Below, one piece after another: positions 1-8,169 of a stretch of DNA of 64,000 bases (the first letter of the stretch is position 1; each line of letters opens with the position of its first letter). The notes below the pieces were generated by a model. It made no database searches, had not been told where the DNA came from, and saw nothing but the letters and a program-made list of their open reading frames with translations. This stretch comes from an uncultured Corynebacterium sp. (lineage in GTDB: Bacteria; Actinomycetota; Actinomycetes; Mycobacteriales; Mycobacteriaceae). The position numbers and the translations under genes were made by a program. The stretch spans positions 1 through 64,000 of the forward strand of contig CALUCD010000001.1 of assembly GCA_943914465.1 (NCBI GenBank), given 5' to 3'.

Positions 1-319
1 CGAGCATGGGGTACGTCTTGTCGTCGCGGTACATGACGTTGAACCACGGGTCGAATCGCTTAATCCAGGTGTATTCCAGCTGCAGCGCTTCAACCTCGCT
101 CGCAACTACCGTCCACTCGACCGAACTCGCTGTGGTGACCATTTGGCGCGTGCGAGGGTGAAGCGTGGACAGCGGCTGGAAATAGTTGTTCAGCCGCGCT
201 CGTAGGTTTTTCGCTTTGCCTACGTAGACGACGCGGCCACTTGGGTCACGGAATTTGTATACGCCTGGTTCGGTTGGAATCGTCCCGGGCGCGGGCCGAT
301 AGTCGTTCGGGTTCGCCAC
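1..319 (-). CDS. uvrC: UvrABC excinuclease subunit C (partial, N-terminal part)
   Basis: Nucleotide excision repair nuclease subunit that makes the dual incision with UvrB at damaged DNA. Only the first 106 codons lie in the window; the rest runs off the low-coordinate end. The start is GTG at 319 (VANPNDYRPAPG), with GGGGAGGAG some 13 bases upstream. The GIY-YIG endonuclease domain is visible: GVYKFRD around residues 19-25 and VVYVGKAKNLRARL around 30-43. It is last in the minus-strand run after ribH and the PH-domain gene, the usual corynebacterial order. Identification is firm; completeness cannot be judged. Confidence 0.95.
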   Translation of the reverse strand, partial: MANPNDYRPAPGTIPTEPGVYKFRDPSGRVVYVGKAKNLRARLNNYFQPLSTLHPRTRQMVTTASSVEWTVVASEVEALQLEYTWIKRFDPWFNVMYRDDKTYPML

Positions 320-372
320 TTCGCGTCGCCATCTCCTCCCCGATGCTGTCGGTGGGCGTGTGTTACCGGTGT

Positions 373-906
373 TCAGTCCTCGGGCATGTATTTCGCTTCG
401 AGCTCACGAAACTTGTCGACGCCGGCTAGTGCGCGTTCCTTATCACCGACATGAATGGCCCACACCGGCACGTATTCGAAGTCCGGCAACTCTAGTCGCG
501 CTGTGCGTGAACCCTTTGGAAACGCGAGCCCGTAGACGAGGGCCCATGGGTAGAAACGTGTGCCGATGAGGTTGACCACCTGTACACCGTCCTCATTAGC
601 GCGCACGCGCGGGCGTGTGAGTGCGACCCACGATACCGCCGAGATGATAAGGCCAACGCCAACGAACGCGAACTTGTCTATGCCGGTGATGCCAACACCG
701 GTGTACTCCACATCAACAACCGCGGCCATGAAAATATGTACCGCCATGACGATGAGCACCCAGACGATCGCAACACGTTGCAGGTAGCGCGAACGCAGCT
801 CGATCTCCCACGGCTTCGTTGTTGTCGCAGCGTGCGGGTCGATGGCGGTGAGGTACGCGAGTTCGCGCTCATCCATCATGTGGTTGCGAGGTTGGTTGTC
901 AGTCAC
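373..906 (-). CDS. PH-domain (bPH6-like) membrane protein
   Basis: Conserved corynebacterial protein of unknown function, 177 residues. Two hydrophobic segments are visible, about residues 45-64 and 79-96, followed by a soluble C-terminal region that resembles the bacterial PH-like domain (bPH6) found in proteins beside ribH in this genus. The GTG start at 906 overlaps the ribH stop by 8 bases, which points to translational coupling. In-frame ATG codons at residues 10 and 11 are alternative starts; none has a good ribosome binding site. The domain call rests on overall pattern and context rather than a catalytic motif. Confidence 0.75.
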   Translation of the reverse strand: MTDNQPRNHMMDERELAYLTAIDPHAATTTKPWEIELRSRYLQRVAIVWVLIVMAVHIFMAAVVDVEYTGVGITGIDKFAFVGVGLIISAVSWVALTRPRVRANEDGVQVVNLIGTRFYPWALVYGLAFPKGSRTARLELPDFEYVPVWAIHVGDKERALAGVDKFRELEAKYMPED

Positions 907-1402
907 GATGCTGATGGTAATCCTTCACTGGGAAACTACGAATTTTGCCCAGTTCCACGGCAGCGCTCAGCGCTGCGCGGACCGCGTCAGCTCCTCTGTC
1001 TTCTTTTGCGTCCTCCCCACCCGCACGCTCGTACGCCTGATCTTCATCGTCGACGGTCAGCACACCGTGGCCAATCGGGGTTTCTTCGTCTAAAGCGATT
1101 CGTGTCAACCCCGCTGTGAGCGAGTCGCACACAAAGTCGAAATGTGCAGTTTCACCGCGGATCACGCATCCGAGCGCTACGACCGCATCGTAACGGCGCG
1201 CGCACGCCTGCACGACTACAGGCAGTTCAAGCGCACCGTCCACATGAAATATTTCCACCTTTGCACCGATCTCGCGGGCGACTGCAGCAGCGCGCTCAGT
1301 CAAGGGTTCAACGATTCGGGCATTCCAGCGCGTGGCAACAATCGCCAGGGTCAATCCCTCAGCTCGTATGTGATACTCCTCAGGTGCTCCAGCCGATGCC
1401 AT
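899..1402 (-). CDS. ribH: 6,7-dimethyl-8-ribityllumazine synthase
   Basis: Penultimate step of riboflavin synthesis: condenses 5-amino-6-ribitylamino-uracil with dihydroxybutanone phosphate to the lumazine. 167 residues, normal for the family. Signatures are ATRWNARIVEPL near residue 23, GALELPVVVQ near 56, CVIRGETAHFDFV near 79 with the general-base histidine at 87, and GVLTVDDEDQA further on. The ATG at 1402 has AAGGAG 8 bases upstream, so the long upstream extension of the open frame is not coding. Oddity: the neighbours are rpe and the PH gene, whereas in Corynebacterium glutamicum ribD, ribE and ribAB lie between rpe and ribH. Here that space is only 109 bases. Confidence 0.93.
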   Translation of the reverse strand: MASAGAPEEYHIRAEGLTLAIVATRWNARIVEPLTERAAAVAREIGAKVEIFHVDGALELPVVVQACARRYDAVVALGCVIRGETAHFDFVCDSLTAGLTRIALDEETPIGHGVLTVDDEDQAYERAGGEDAKEDRGADAVRAALSAAVELGKIRSFPVKDYHQHRD

Positions 1403-1511
1403 GACGGTGACTCCTTCTATGTTCTTGCGGTGTGTGAACGCCTGGGTTCCTACGCTACTCGGTTGAGCCCAGTTGGCTGGTGCGGCACCTGGGTCTCCGA
1501 GGCAGCTTCGA

Positions 1512-2186
1512 CTACGAACCCGCTTGCTCGCCCGCAGCGTCAACCGCAAGCTGGCGCAAAACCTCAACCGCCTCCCCTGGGTTATCCGCACCGAAGACTG
1601 CGGAACCAGCCACAAACGCGTCGACACCAGCTTGCGCCGCCTGGGAAATGGTGGCTGAGGCGATGCCGCCATCAATACCGATCAACGTCTGCAGTCCGTC
1701 TGCCGCGATGCGATCGCGCAGCATCATGACTTTACTGAGCACTTCTGGCATGAATTTCTGGCCCCCGAACCCAGGCTCGACGCTCATCACCAGCACCTCA
1801 TCAAAGTGCTCCAAGTCGTCGAGGTACGGCGCGATGTCAGTACCAGGCTTGATGGCAAACCCGGCCTGTACCCCAAGGTCGTGGCATTGCCGTGCAGCAG
1901 CGATGTGGTCCACCGCCGCCTCGACGTGAAATACCAGGCGGTCACCACCAGCGTTGGCGTAGGTTTCAAACCATCGTTCAGGCTCCTCGATCATCAAGTG
2001 CATATCAAGGAATTGGTCAGTAACGCCATCGACCGCTTTGGTCACGTCGGGACCGAACGACAAGTTAGGCACGAAATGCCCGTCCATAATGTCGACGTGC
2101 AGCAGATCCGCGTTTGGTACTTTGCGTACGTCCGCGCCGAGCGAGGCATAATCCGCGGCCAGAATCGAAGGGGCGATATAAATCAT
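1512..2186 (-). CDS. rpe: Ribulose-phosphate 3-epimerase
   Basis: Interconverts ribulose 5-phosphate and xylulose 5-phosphate in the pentose phosphate pathway. 224 residues, a TIM barrel. Metal and phosphate site motifs are visible: APSILAADY at the N-terminus, HVDIMDGHFVPN, DMHLMI, MSVEPGFGGQKF and GIDGGI. I start it at the ATG at 2186 (MIYIAPSIL). A GTG 24 bases upstream is in frame but would overlap the rsmB stop and extend past the usual N-terminus. It lies 10 bases after rsmB and is likely co-transcribed with def-fmt-rsmB. Confidence 0.93.
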   Translation of the reverse strand: MIYIAPSILAADYASLGADVRKVPNADLLHVDIMDGHFVPNLSFGPDVTKAVDGVTDQFLDMHLMIEEPERWFETYANAGGDRLVFHVEAAVDHIAAARQCHDLGVQAGFAIKPGTDIAPYLDDLEHFDEVLVMSVEPGFGGQKFMPEVLSKVMMLRDRIAADGLQTLIGIDGGIASATISQAAQAGVDAFVAGSAVFGADNPGEAVEVLRQLAVDAAGEQAGS

Positions 2187-2196
2187 GGCCTCTACC

Positions 2197-3675
2197 CTAG
2201 CTTTCACCACCGCGCTTTCTCAGCACCGCGAAGAACATCGCGTCCGTACCGTGGCGGTGCGGCCACATCTGCACGCTCGGCCCGTCCCCAACGTCTTCCA
2301 TACTCAGCACATAGTCGCGCGCATCGAGTTCGTCGACCTCACCCAGAGCTCGTTGCTTGTCGACGATCTCGCGCGTCTCTCTCACGTCTGGAGAGCACGT
2401 CGAGTAAACGATCACTCCACCTGGCCGCGCCAACCGAATAGCTGAACTGAGCAGCGCTGACTGCAGCAACGTCAGCTCGTCGATGTCGGCCTCGGATTTC
2501 TTCCACCGCGCCTCCGCGCGTCTGCGCAGCGCACCGATGCCCGAGCAGGGCGCGTCGACAAGCACACGGTCATAGCCAGGGGCGAGTCCCGGGTCGCGCC
2601 CATCCGCAACATGCACTTCCACCGGCAACCCGCTCACCGCTGAACGGATGAGATCTGCGCGGTGTGGTGCAATTTCGACCGCGTCAACCCGAGCCCCGTC
2701 GATAGCAGCGAGCGAGCCGATCAGGGCCGCTTTTCCGCCTGGGCCCGCGCACAGGTCGAGCCACCGGCCCGCGTCACTTCCCACCGGGACCTCAGCTAGC
2801 GCCCTGGCGATGAGTTGGGAGCCTTCATCCTGCACAGCGGCCAGTCCTTCGCGCACCTCGGTGAGCGCGGCAGGGTCGCCTTCCGTTAAGTACACCGCAT
2901 AAGGTGAGTATTTGCCTTGCTGGCCACCGGCTGTAAGCGCGAGCTCTTCTGCGCTCATCAGCCCTGGACGGGCAACCAGATGCACTTGCGGGCGTTGCGA
3001 ATCAGCGTCGAGCGCAGCTTCGAGTTCCGCCTCGGCGCGATCGCCGAGTGCCTCGGCAAACGATCGTGCGATCCACTCGGGGTGGGCGTGACGAAACGCG
3101 AGCGCCGCTACTTCTCCCCGCGGCACCAACTGCTGTAACCACTCATCCGCCGGGCGCCTTGCAATCGCACGCAGCACCCCATTCACAAACCCTTTTGTTT
3201 TCACCTGGTTCGCGGCTTCAACCAAACGCACTGACGTATCCACCGCAGCGTGGTCTTCGACTCGGGTGTAGAGCAGTTGGTAGGCGCCCAGCCTCAACAC
3301 AGCGAGCACTTCCGGGGCGATGTGCTCACGGCTTCGCGACGAGTTCTCAGCGATGACCGCGTCCAAGACCCCCAACGTGCGCAAGGTGCCGTACGTCAAT
3401 TCTGTCGCAAACGCAGCATCACGCCCGCGAATGTTTCGCTCACGCAAGAGGGGCGGCAGCGTCAGGTTTCCGTACGCACCGTCGCGCTCCACGCGCAGTA
3501 TGACTTCGAATGCGACTTCTCTCGGCCCATCGCCAATTGAGGCAGGGCGAGCCTTGATCGAGTATCGGCGTTGAGATTTCGGTAGGGATGAGCGCTCATC
3601 AAAACGACCGTCCGCGTGTGCCCGAGTCGGGTTTTCTCTCCGCCCTGCGGACCTCGACCTGAAACCGCCACTCAT
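2197..3675 (-). CDS. rsmB: 16S rRNA (cytosine-967-C5)-methyltransferase
   Basis: SAM-dependent enzyme that makes m5C967 in 16S rRNA. 492 residues, with an N-terminal basic extension, a NusB-like RNA-binding domain at about residues 50-185 and a Rossmann methyltransferase domain after about 235. Motifs: SAM loop LDLCAGPGGKAAL, the VDAPCSGIG motif IV cysteine, and the YSTCSP motif VI cysteine that acts as the nucleophile in this family. The ATG at 3675 overlaps the fmt stop by four bases (ATGA), so it is translationally coupled to fmt. Rpe follows 10 bases later. Confidence 0.93.
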   Translation of the reverse strand: MSGGFRSRSAGRRENPTRAHADGRFDERSSLPKSQRRYSIKARPASIGDGPREVAFEVILRVERDGAYGNLTLPPLLRERNIRGRDAAFATELTYGTLRTLGVLDAVIAENSSRSREHIAPEVLAVLRLGAYQLLYTRVEDHAAVDTSVRLVEAANQVKTKGFVNGVLRAIARRPADEWLQQLVPRGEVAALAFRHAHPEWIARSFAEALGDRAEAELEAALDADSQRPQVHLVARPGLMSAEELALTAGGQQGKYSPYAVYLTEGDPAALTEVREGLAAVQDEGSQLIARALAEVPVGSDAGRWLDLCAGPGGKAALIGSLAAIDGARVDAVEIAPHRADLIRSAVSGLPVEVHVADGRDPGLAPGYDRVLVDAPCSGIGALRRRAEARWKKSEADIDELTLLQSALLSSAIRLARPGGVIVYSTCSPDVRETREIVDKQRALGEVDELDARDYVLSMEDVGDGPSVQMWPHRHGTDAMFFAVLRKRGGES

Positions 3676-4613
3676 TCGAAGTTCACCCCAGATTCAACCT
3701 CCGCCTCCCGCAGACCTCGCGCCCAATCTGCGGCCTTCATGGGCTTTTTGCCTGGTGGTTGCACCTGGTCGAGCACCACGGGTGCAGTACCGGTTCCGAC
3801 TGTGACCTCCGCTTTCGACACACGAAGTACCCCAGGAGGCAGCTGATCAAGGTGCTCCGGATCTGCGACTGTCACCGGGCCCAGCTTGAACCGCTGCCCG
3901 GCGAAGGTCGTCCAAGCGCCCGGCGCGGGCGTGTATGCGCGAATCGCCCGCTCTATCTGAACCGCGTCCTGATTCCAGTTCACCCGCGCAGCGTCTGAGG
4001 TGAGTTTTGGAGCGTAGCTACCCTCCTGTGGTTGCGGTTGCGGCACAACGGTTCCCGCCGCGAGGCGATCCATTGTCTCTACCAGCAGGTCAGCACCCCG
4101 ATGGGCGAGACGGGTCAGCAGATCATCTGCCGTATCGGTGGGCTGAACGGACTCTTCAATCGAACCAAGGATGTCTCCAGTGTCGAGGCCTTCGTCGATT
4201 CGGAACGTCGTCACACCGGTGGTCGTTTCACCTGCAATGATCGCCGCTTGTACCGGGGCCGCTCCACGATAGTTCGGAAGTAGCGAGTAATGCAGATTCA
4301 CCCAGCCGTGAGCTGGAATGTCGAGCATCGATTCTGGGACCAAGCTGCCGTATGCGACTACCGGGATCGCCGCTGGTGCCAGTTCACGCAGCTGGGCAGC
4401 AATCTCTTCGTTGCCGCGCAGTGTCACCGGCGTCAACACCTCAATGCCGTGTGCTTGGGCCAGCGCTTTGACCGGCGACGGGTGCAACGCACGGCCGCGG
4501 CCCTTTCGCGCGTCTGGGCGGGTCAACACCGCGACCACCTCGTGCGAAGACGCGAGCAGACGTTGGAGGGCGATCACGGCTGGCTCTGGGGTTCCAGCAA
4601 ACACTATCCGCAC
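3672..4613 (-). CDS. fmt: Methionyl-tRNA formyltransferase
   Basis: Formylates the initiator Met-tRNA using 10-formyl-tetrahydrofolate. 313 residues from the GTG at 4613 (VRIVFAGTPEPA), the family's usual N-terminus. The catalytic loop VNLHYSLLPNYRGAAP holds the Asn and His, and the catalytic Asp lies in GLDTGDIL; the C-terminal OB-like domain begins around residue 205. The start overlaps the def stop by 10 bases and lies behind GAAGGTG. Paired with def it forms the formylation/deformylation unit. An upstream in-frame extension within def is not needed. Confidence 0.95.
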   Translation of the reverse strand: MRIVFAGTPEPAVIALQRLLASSHEVVAVLTRPDARKGRGRALHPSPVKALAQAHGIEVLTPVTLRGNEEIAAQLRELAPAAIPVVAYGSLVPESMLDIPAHGWVNLHYSLLPNYRGAAPVQAAIIAGETTTGVTTFRIDEGLDTGDILGSIEESVQPTDTADDLLTRLAHRGADLLVETMDRLAAGTVVPQPQPQEGSYAPKLTSDAARVNWNQDAVQIERAIRAYTPAPGAWTTFAGQRFKLGPVTVADPEHLDQLPPGVLRVSKAEVTVGTGTAPVVLDQVQPPGKKPMKAADWARGLREAEVESGVNFE

Positions 4614-5128
4614 GGCGCACCTTCTTCCGGCCGCGCGGAGAACCATTGCGCATCACGAATGTGTTCCATTGCCCGCCTCCTGTCGTCGGGGTCCATTTTT
4701 TGTAAGAAAAATACTCCATCAAGATGGTCCGATTCATGCTGGATGCAGCGGGCGAGCAAACCGGAAGCACTGATCGCCATTGGCCGGCCGGATGCGTCCT
4801 CGCCTGTCGCCATCACCGCCCTGTGGCGTGCGATATTCGCACGCACTCCCGGTACCGATAGGCAACCCTCCGGGCCGATCTGGGAGGCGTTGCCGACTGG
4901 GCGCCACGACGGATTGATCAGGTGGCCGCGCATCCCCTGGCATGAATAGACGAACACTCGCTTGCTCACACCGACCTGGTTCGCAGCAAGACCGACGCCG
5001 CCGGCCGCGTCCATGGTCTCAAACATGTCACCAACAAGGGTGCGCAAGGCAGTATCAAACACCTTCACGTCGTCTGTAGCGGTATGAAGCACGGGGTCAC
5101 CGTAGAACCGAATCGTGCGCAAGGTCAT
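4604..5128 (-). CDS. def: Peptide deformylase
   Basis: Metalloenzyme that removes the N-formyl group from nascent proteins. 174 residues from the ATG at 5128 (MTLRTIRFYGDP). The three family motifs are intact: GVGLAANQVG, EGCLSVPG with the metal-binding Cys, and QHESDHLDG with the two His ligands and catalytic Glu. There is no convincing Shine-Dalgarno; a TACACT hexamer lies eight bases upstream of the ATG, so the mRNA may be leaderless. It precedes fmt, with which it overlaps, and follows priA after 63 bases. Confidence 0.95.
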   Translation of the reverse strand: MTLRTIRFYGDPVLHTATDDVKVFDTALRTLVGDMFETMDAAGGVGLAANQVGVSKRVFVYSCQGMRGHLINPSWRPVGNASQIGPEGCLSVPGVRANIARHRAVMATGEDASGRPMAISASGLLARCIQHESDHLDGVFFLQKMDPDDRRRAMEHIRDAQWFSARPEEGAPCG

Positions 5129-5136
5129 ACCTGCAC

Positions 5137-5142
5137 AGTGTA
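5137..5142 (-). promoter_or_regulatory. Candidate -10 box (TACACT) of def
   Basis: TACACT on the minus strand ends eight bases before the def ATG, in the 63-base gap after priA. With no ribosome binding site visible, this spacing would place transcription start on or next to the start codon. There is no clear -35. Inference from spacing only. Confidence 0.35.
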
Positions 5143-5191
5143 AACAGTGAAACGCCACGGGCGGTCAACCGGGCGAGGAAGGGAAATGGGC

Positions 5192-7213
5192 CTAGCCGAT
5201 GTCAATGGGGTTGACTTGGATACGCAGTGGCAATTCCTGCTTCCGTGCGCCGCGACTGGCGGCGCCGGCGCGAAGGGCCTTGCCCAACTGCGTCCGTTGG
5301 CCAGCGGCTGCGCGGACGAGGATCCGTTGTGCGGGCCCAAATCTTTGCACATCCCATTCGCCCGGGAGGTTGCGGCCTGCCGGCAGGTCCACCGGGCCCA
5401 GTAACTCTACATCTGGGGGAAGCTCAACGTGAGCGAGAAAATCTTCAAGTGCAGCCGCCGGCGCATCGATGAGCGCAATAGGAAACGCGGGTGGCAGGCG
5501 AGCATCTCGGCGCTGGTCCAGTTCTGTCGCGGCAAATCCAGGTACGTCCCACCGAATGAGACGTTGAACCGCAGGAAAAGCAGGGTCAGCAACAACTACC
5601 ACTTCCCCTCCCGCCTCCTGAGGCTCCACCAAGGCGGCGGCGTTCATCCATTTATAAAACGCGTCTTCAGTGGCGCGAAGATCGGCGCGTTGCAACAACG
5701 CCCATGTGTCAAGCAACACAGCGGCACCGTAGCCGCCGCTTTCCACTTCGGGCTCCGCGCCTGGAGTGGCAACGATGATCGCCGGTTTCGCAGGCACCGT
5801 GGCGGTAATCTTTTCCCCGGAAGAGTTGAGGACCCGCTGCCTGGGAAACGCTCTGCCTAACTCCTCAGCCGTTCGCTCGGCGCCCAAAACGACGGCCCGA
5901 AGCGCGTGAGACCCGCAGAGTGGGCAGGTGTGGCGGGCATCTACTCGCCCGCACCAGCGGCACAACGGTGCTGCTGCGTTCTTGCTCGACGACAGACCGA
6001 GAGGCCCGTTGCACCATCGGCACCTCGCCGCCGCCCGACACCGACCACACGCCAGCGATGTGATGTACCCGACCCGCGGGACCTGAAACAAGACAGGCCG
6101 CGACCGTTCTAGCGCACGATTCGCAGCCTGGAACGCGACCGACGGTAACCGCGCCTGGGCAGCGCGCGGGTCACGCTCGAGTTCGATGTCGGAATCCCCA
6201 GCGGCGTGAATCAGCGGCGCTTGCTTGCGCAAACGAGTCCGCGGCGCGACAAGACCATGCATCCAACCGGACTGCACAAGCATCTGCGTTTCTGCGGTGC
6301 GGGTGTAGCCTCCGATAAGCAATGAGACTTGTTCCAAACTCGACCGCGTAGTGAGTACCTCTCGCGCGTGATAATACGGTTCACGTGGGTCAACCAAGCT
6401 GGTGTCACCGTCGTGCATGAGCACCATCAACTGCAGGTTTCGTACCGGCGCGAACGCTGTTGACCGTGTCCCAACAACGATGCGGGCCTGCCCGTGGATC
6501 ACGGTGAGGTAACGCGAGTAGCGCGCCTGCGGCCCTTGCGAAGCGGTGAGAACAGTCACTTGTTTGGCAGCAGCCAGAGTACGAAGTGCCCGCTCACAGC
6601 GATCCACGTGACGCTGATCGGGCACGATGATCAACGCCGCGCCTCCACCGCCGGCCACCTTAACCGCTAACGCGGCAACGAGTGCAGCCCAGTCATCGCC
6701 CGGCGCTACCTGCCACGCGGCTCGCGCAAGCTTGTTTCGCAACACGGCGCTGACGAAAGACTCGCCATGTTGGTATTCCGACCACCCCGATAGATCAGGC
6801 TCAGACACTTTACCGAATCGCTCCCACGGTGTCGTGTGTGCCGCTGTGGCGGTTGTCTCCGCCCGCGCGTGACGCGCAGGAATCGCCGCGCGATAGAGGT
6901 CGGTCCGAGTTCCGGCGTAACGGTCGGCGAGCGCGTCGACAAGCTGACGAAGCTGCTCAGGCGCGACAACCTCGGAAGAAATGACGCGCTCGATAAAACG
7001 AAGCGCTCCCGGATGCGACGAGCTCTGGGTGCGCTCGAGGACCAGCGCGTCAACGAGACGGCCAGCGAAGCGGATGCGCACCCGCACCCCAGGTTGTGCC
7101 GCGTCAGATTGTTCCGCCGATACGAGGTAATCGAACTCCCGGTCAAGATGGGACAGGCCGAGTTGTGGGAGGACTCGCGCCACCGGGTTGCTCGTGGCGG
7201 CGGATCTAGGCAC
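5192..7213 (-). CDS. priA: Replication restart protein PriA, actinobacterial degenerate form
   Basis: PriA homologue, 673 residues, that in other bacteria reloads the replisome at stalled forks. The N-terminal 3'-DNA-binding region and the zinc-binding insertion (CGRCRAAARCRWC, CRWCG, CPLCG) are present. The Walker A lysine motif and the DEEH box of true PriA helicases are not: the corresponding stretches read as a non-GKT segment near residue 165 and as LMHDGDTSLVDP. Loss of these motifs is known for actinobacterial PriA, so it probably acts as a structural loader rather than a helicase. The GTG at 7213 lies seven bases after TAGAAT, which suggests a leaderless start. Confidence 0.9.
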   Translation of the reverse strand: MPRSAATSNPVARVLPQLGLSHLDREFDYLVSAEQSDAAQPGVRVRIRFAGRLVDALVLERTQSSSHPGALRFIERVISSEVVAPEQLRQLVDALADRYAGTRTDLYRAAIPARHARAETTATAAHTTPWERFGKVSEPDLSGWSEYQHGESFVSAVLRNKLARAAWQVAPGDDWAALVAALAVKVAGGGGAALIIVPDQRHVDRCERALRTLAAAKQVTVLTASQGPQARYSRYLTVIHGQARIVVGTRSTAFAPVRNLQLMVLMHDGDTSLVDPREPYYHAREVLTTRSSLEQVSLLIGGYTRTAETQMLVQSGWMHGLVAPRTRLRKQAPLIHAAGDSDIELERDPRAAQARLPSVAFQAANRALERSRPVLFQVPRVGYITSLACGRCRAAARCRWCNGPLGLSSSKNAAAPLCRWCGRVDARHTCPLCGSHALRAVVLGAERTAEELGRAFPRQRVLNSSGEKITATVPAKPAIIVATPGAEPEVESGGYGAAVLLDTWALLQRADLRATEDAFYKWMNAAALVEPQEAGGEVVVVADPAFPAVQRLIRWDVPGFAATELDQRRDARLPPAFPIALIDAPAAALEDFLAHVELPPDVELLGPVDLPAGRNLPGEWDVQRFGPAQRILVRAAAGQRTQLGKALRAGAASRGARKQELPLRIQVNPIDIG

Positions 7214-7220
7214 GCGCCGG

Positions 7221-7226
7221 ATTCTA
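7221..7226 (-). promoter_or_regulatory. Extended -10 box (TGC-TAGAAT) of priA
   Basis: TGCTAGAAT on the minus strand is a good extended -10 element, and the GTG of priA begins seven bases after it. No Shine-Dalgarno lies between them, so the transcript should be leaderless. The -35 region is weak. Confidence 0.5.
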
Positions 7227-7403
7227 GCACCACATCAGGAGCATGCGGGGGCCTCGAACTGCCAATGCAAGACGACAAGTGTAGCGTTAGTGTGCGCCTG
7301 CATAACACGCGAATTCATAATAATTTGTGTATGGTTTGGTGTGGGAGCTGGCGCGGGGCAGATACGAAACCGGGCTCCTGACACCACGATCAAAGGGGAA
7401 TCC

Positions 7404-8114
7404 ATGAAACGACTTCTTGCTGTCATCAGCGCAGCTGCGATTGCAGCCTCGACCCTTTCTGCGCCGGCTACTGCGCAGACGAGCCGGCCTTCGGTCGAGG
7501 CGCAGTACAAGAACTGGCGGTGCGTCAACTGTGTCGCACTCACATATGACGATGGCCCGGCTCCCGGTACTGCACGCTTGCTTGACATCCTTCGGGAGCG
7601 AGGGGTGAGGGCAAGTTTCTTTTTGATCGGCGAGAATGCGCTACGCCATCCATGGCTGGTCTACCGCATGCGCGCAGAGGGCCACACCATCGGCAATCAC
7701 ACATTCAGCCACCCACGCTTACCTCAGCAATCATCGAGCACAATCCGCCAGGAGCTCGCTGCGGCAAACGCAGCCATACTCTCTTCATTTGGGGGGCTGC
7801 CCCGCTGGGTGCGCCCCCCGTACACCGATTATGATTCACGTGTTGTCAGGACCTCTCGGGACCTCGGCCTGTCAATCGCCGCCTGGGATGTTGACACCGA
7901 GGACTGGCTTGTTCGCGATTCGAAAGCTGTATGCGAAACCGCCGTCAAGCAGGCTAAACCCGGCTCGATTATCGTCATGCATGACGTTCACCCAACGACG
8001 GTTGACGCGACACCCTGCATCATTGACGGTCTCACTGAGAAGGGTCTTCGCCCGGTGAGCCTGGACGAGCTAATCCCACGAGCCACCGCCGGCGCCGAGT
8101 ACTTCACCCAATAA
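7404..8114 (+). CDS. Secreted polysaccharide deacetylase (CE4, NodB domain)
   Basis: Exported carbohydrate esterase, 236 residues. A signal peptide covers about residues 1-24, with a likely cleavage after APATA. The NodB catalytic motifs are complete: TYDDGP with the catalytic base and metal Asp, HTIGNHTFSH with the metal histidines, RWVRPPY, the Asp-Trp of VDTEDW, and IIVMHD. The substrate may be peptidoglycan or another N-acetylated cell-wall glycan; the sequence does not decide. The ATG at 7404 follows AAAGGGGAA. It lies alone on the plus strand between metK and priA, genes that adjoin in Corynebacterium glutamicum, so it looks inserted. The promoter stretch at 7300-7340 is AT-rich. Confidence 0.9.
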   Translation: MKRLLAVISAAAIAASTLSAPATAQTSRPSVEAQYKNWRCVNCVALTYDDGPAPGTARLLDILRERGVRASFFLIGENALRHPWLVYRMRAEGHTIGNHTFSHPRLPQQSSSTIRQELAAANAAILSSFGGLPRWVRPPYTDYDSRVVRTSRDLGLSIAAWDVDTEDWLVRDSKAVCETAVKQAKPGSIIVMHDVHPTTVDATPCIIDGLTEKGLRPVSLDELIPRATAGAEYFTQ

Positions 8115-8169
8115 CATTCTCGCGTGGTGCCGGGCTCGCCAACTAGGCTTCCTAGCACCCCGCCCAAAA

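Noticed and set aside
1403..1511. FMN riboswitch ahead of ribH.
   Set aside because: Only 109 bases, without the conserved RFN sequence blocks I could recognise.
899..1675. Long ribH version starting at 1675.
   Set aside because: The first 91 codons overlap rpe on the same strand and are low-complexity; AAGGAG marks the ATG at 1402.
8115..8169. Terminator between the convergent deacetylase and metK genes (CTAGG-CTT-CCTAG).
   Set aside because: The stem is only five pairs with no T-run; too weak to call.
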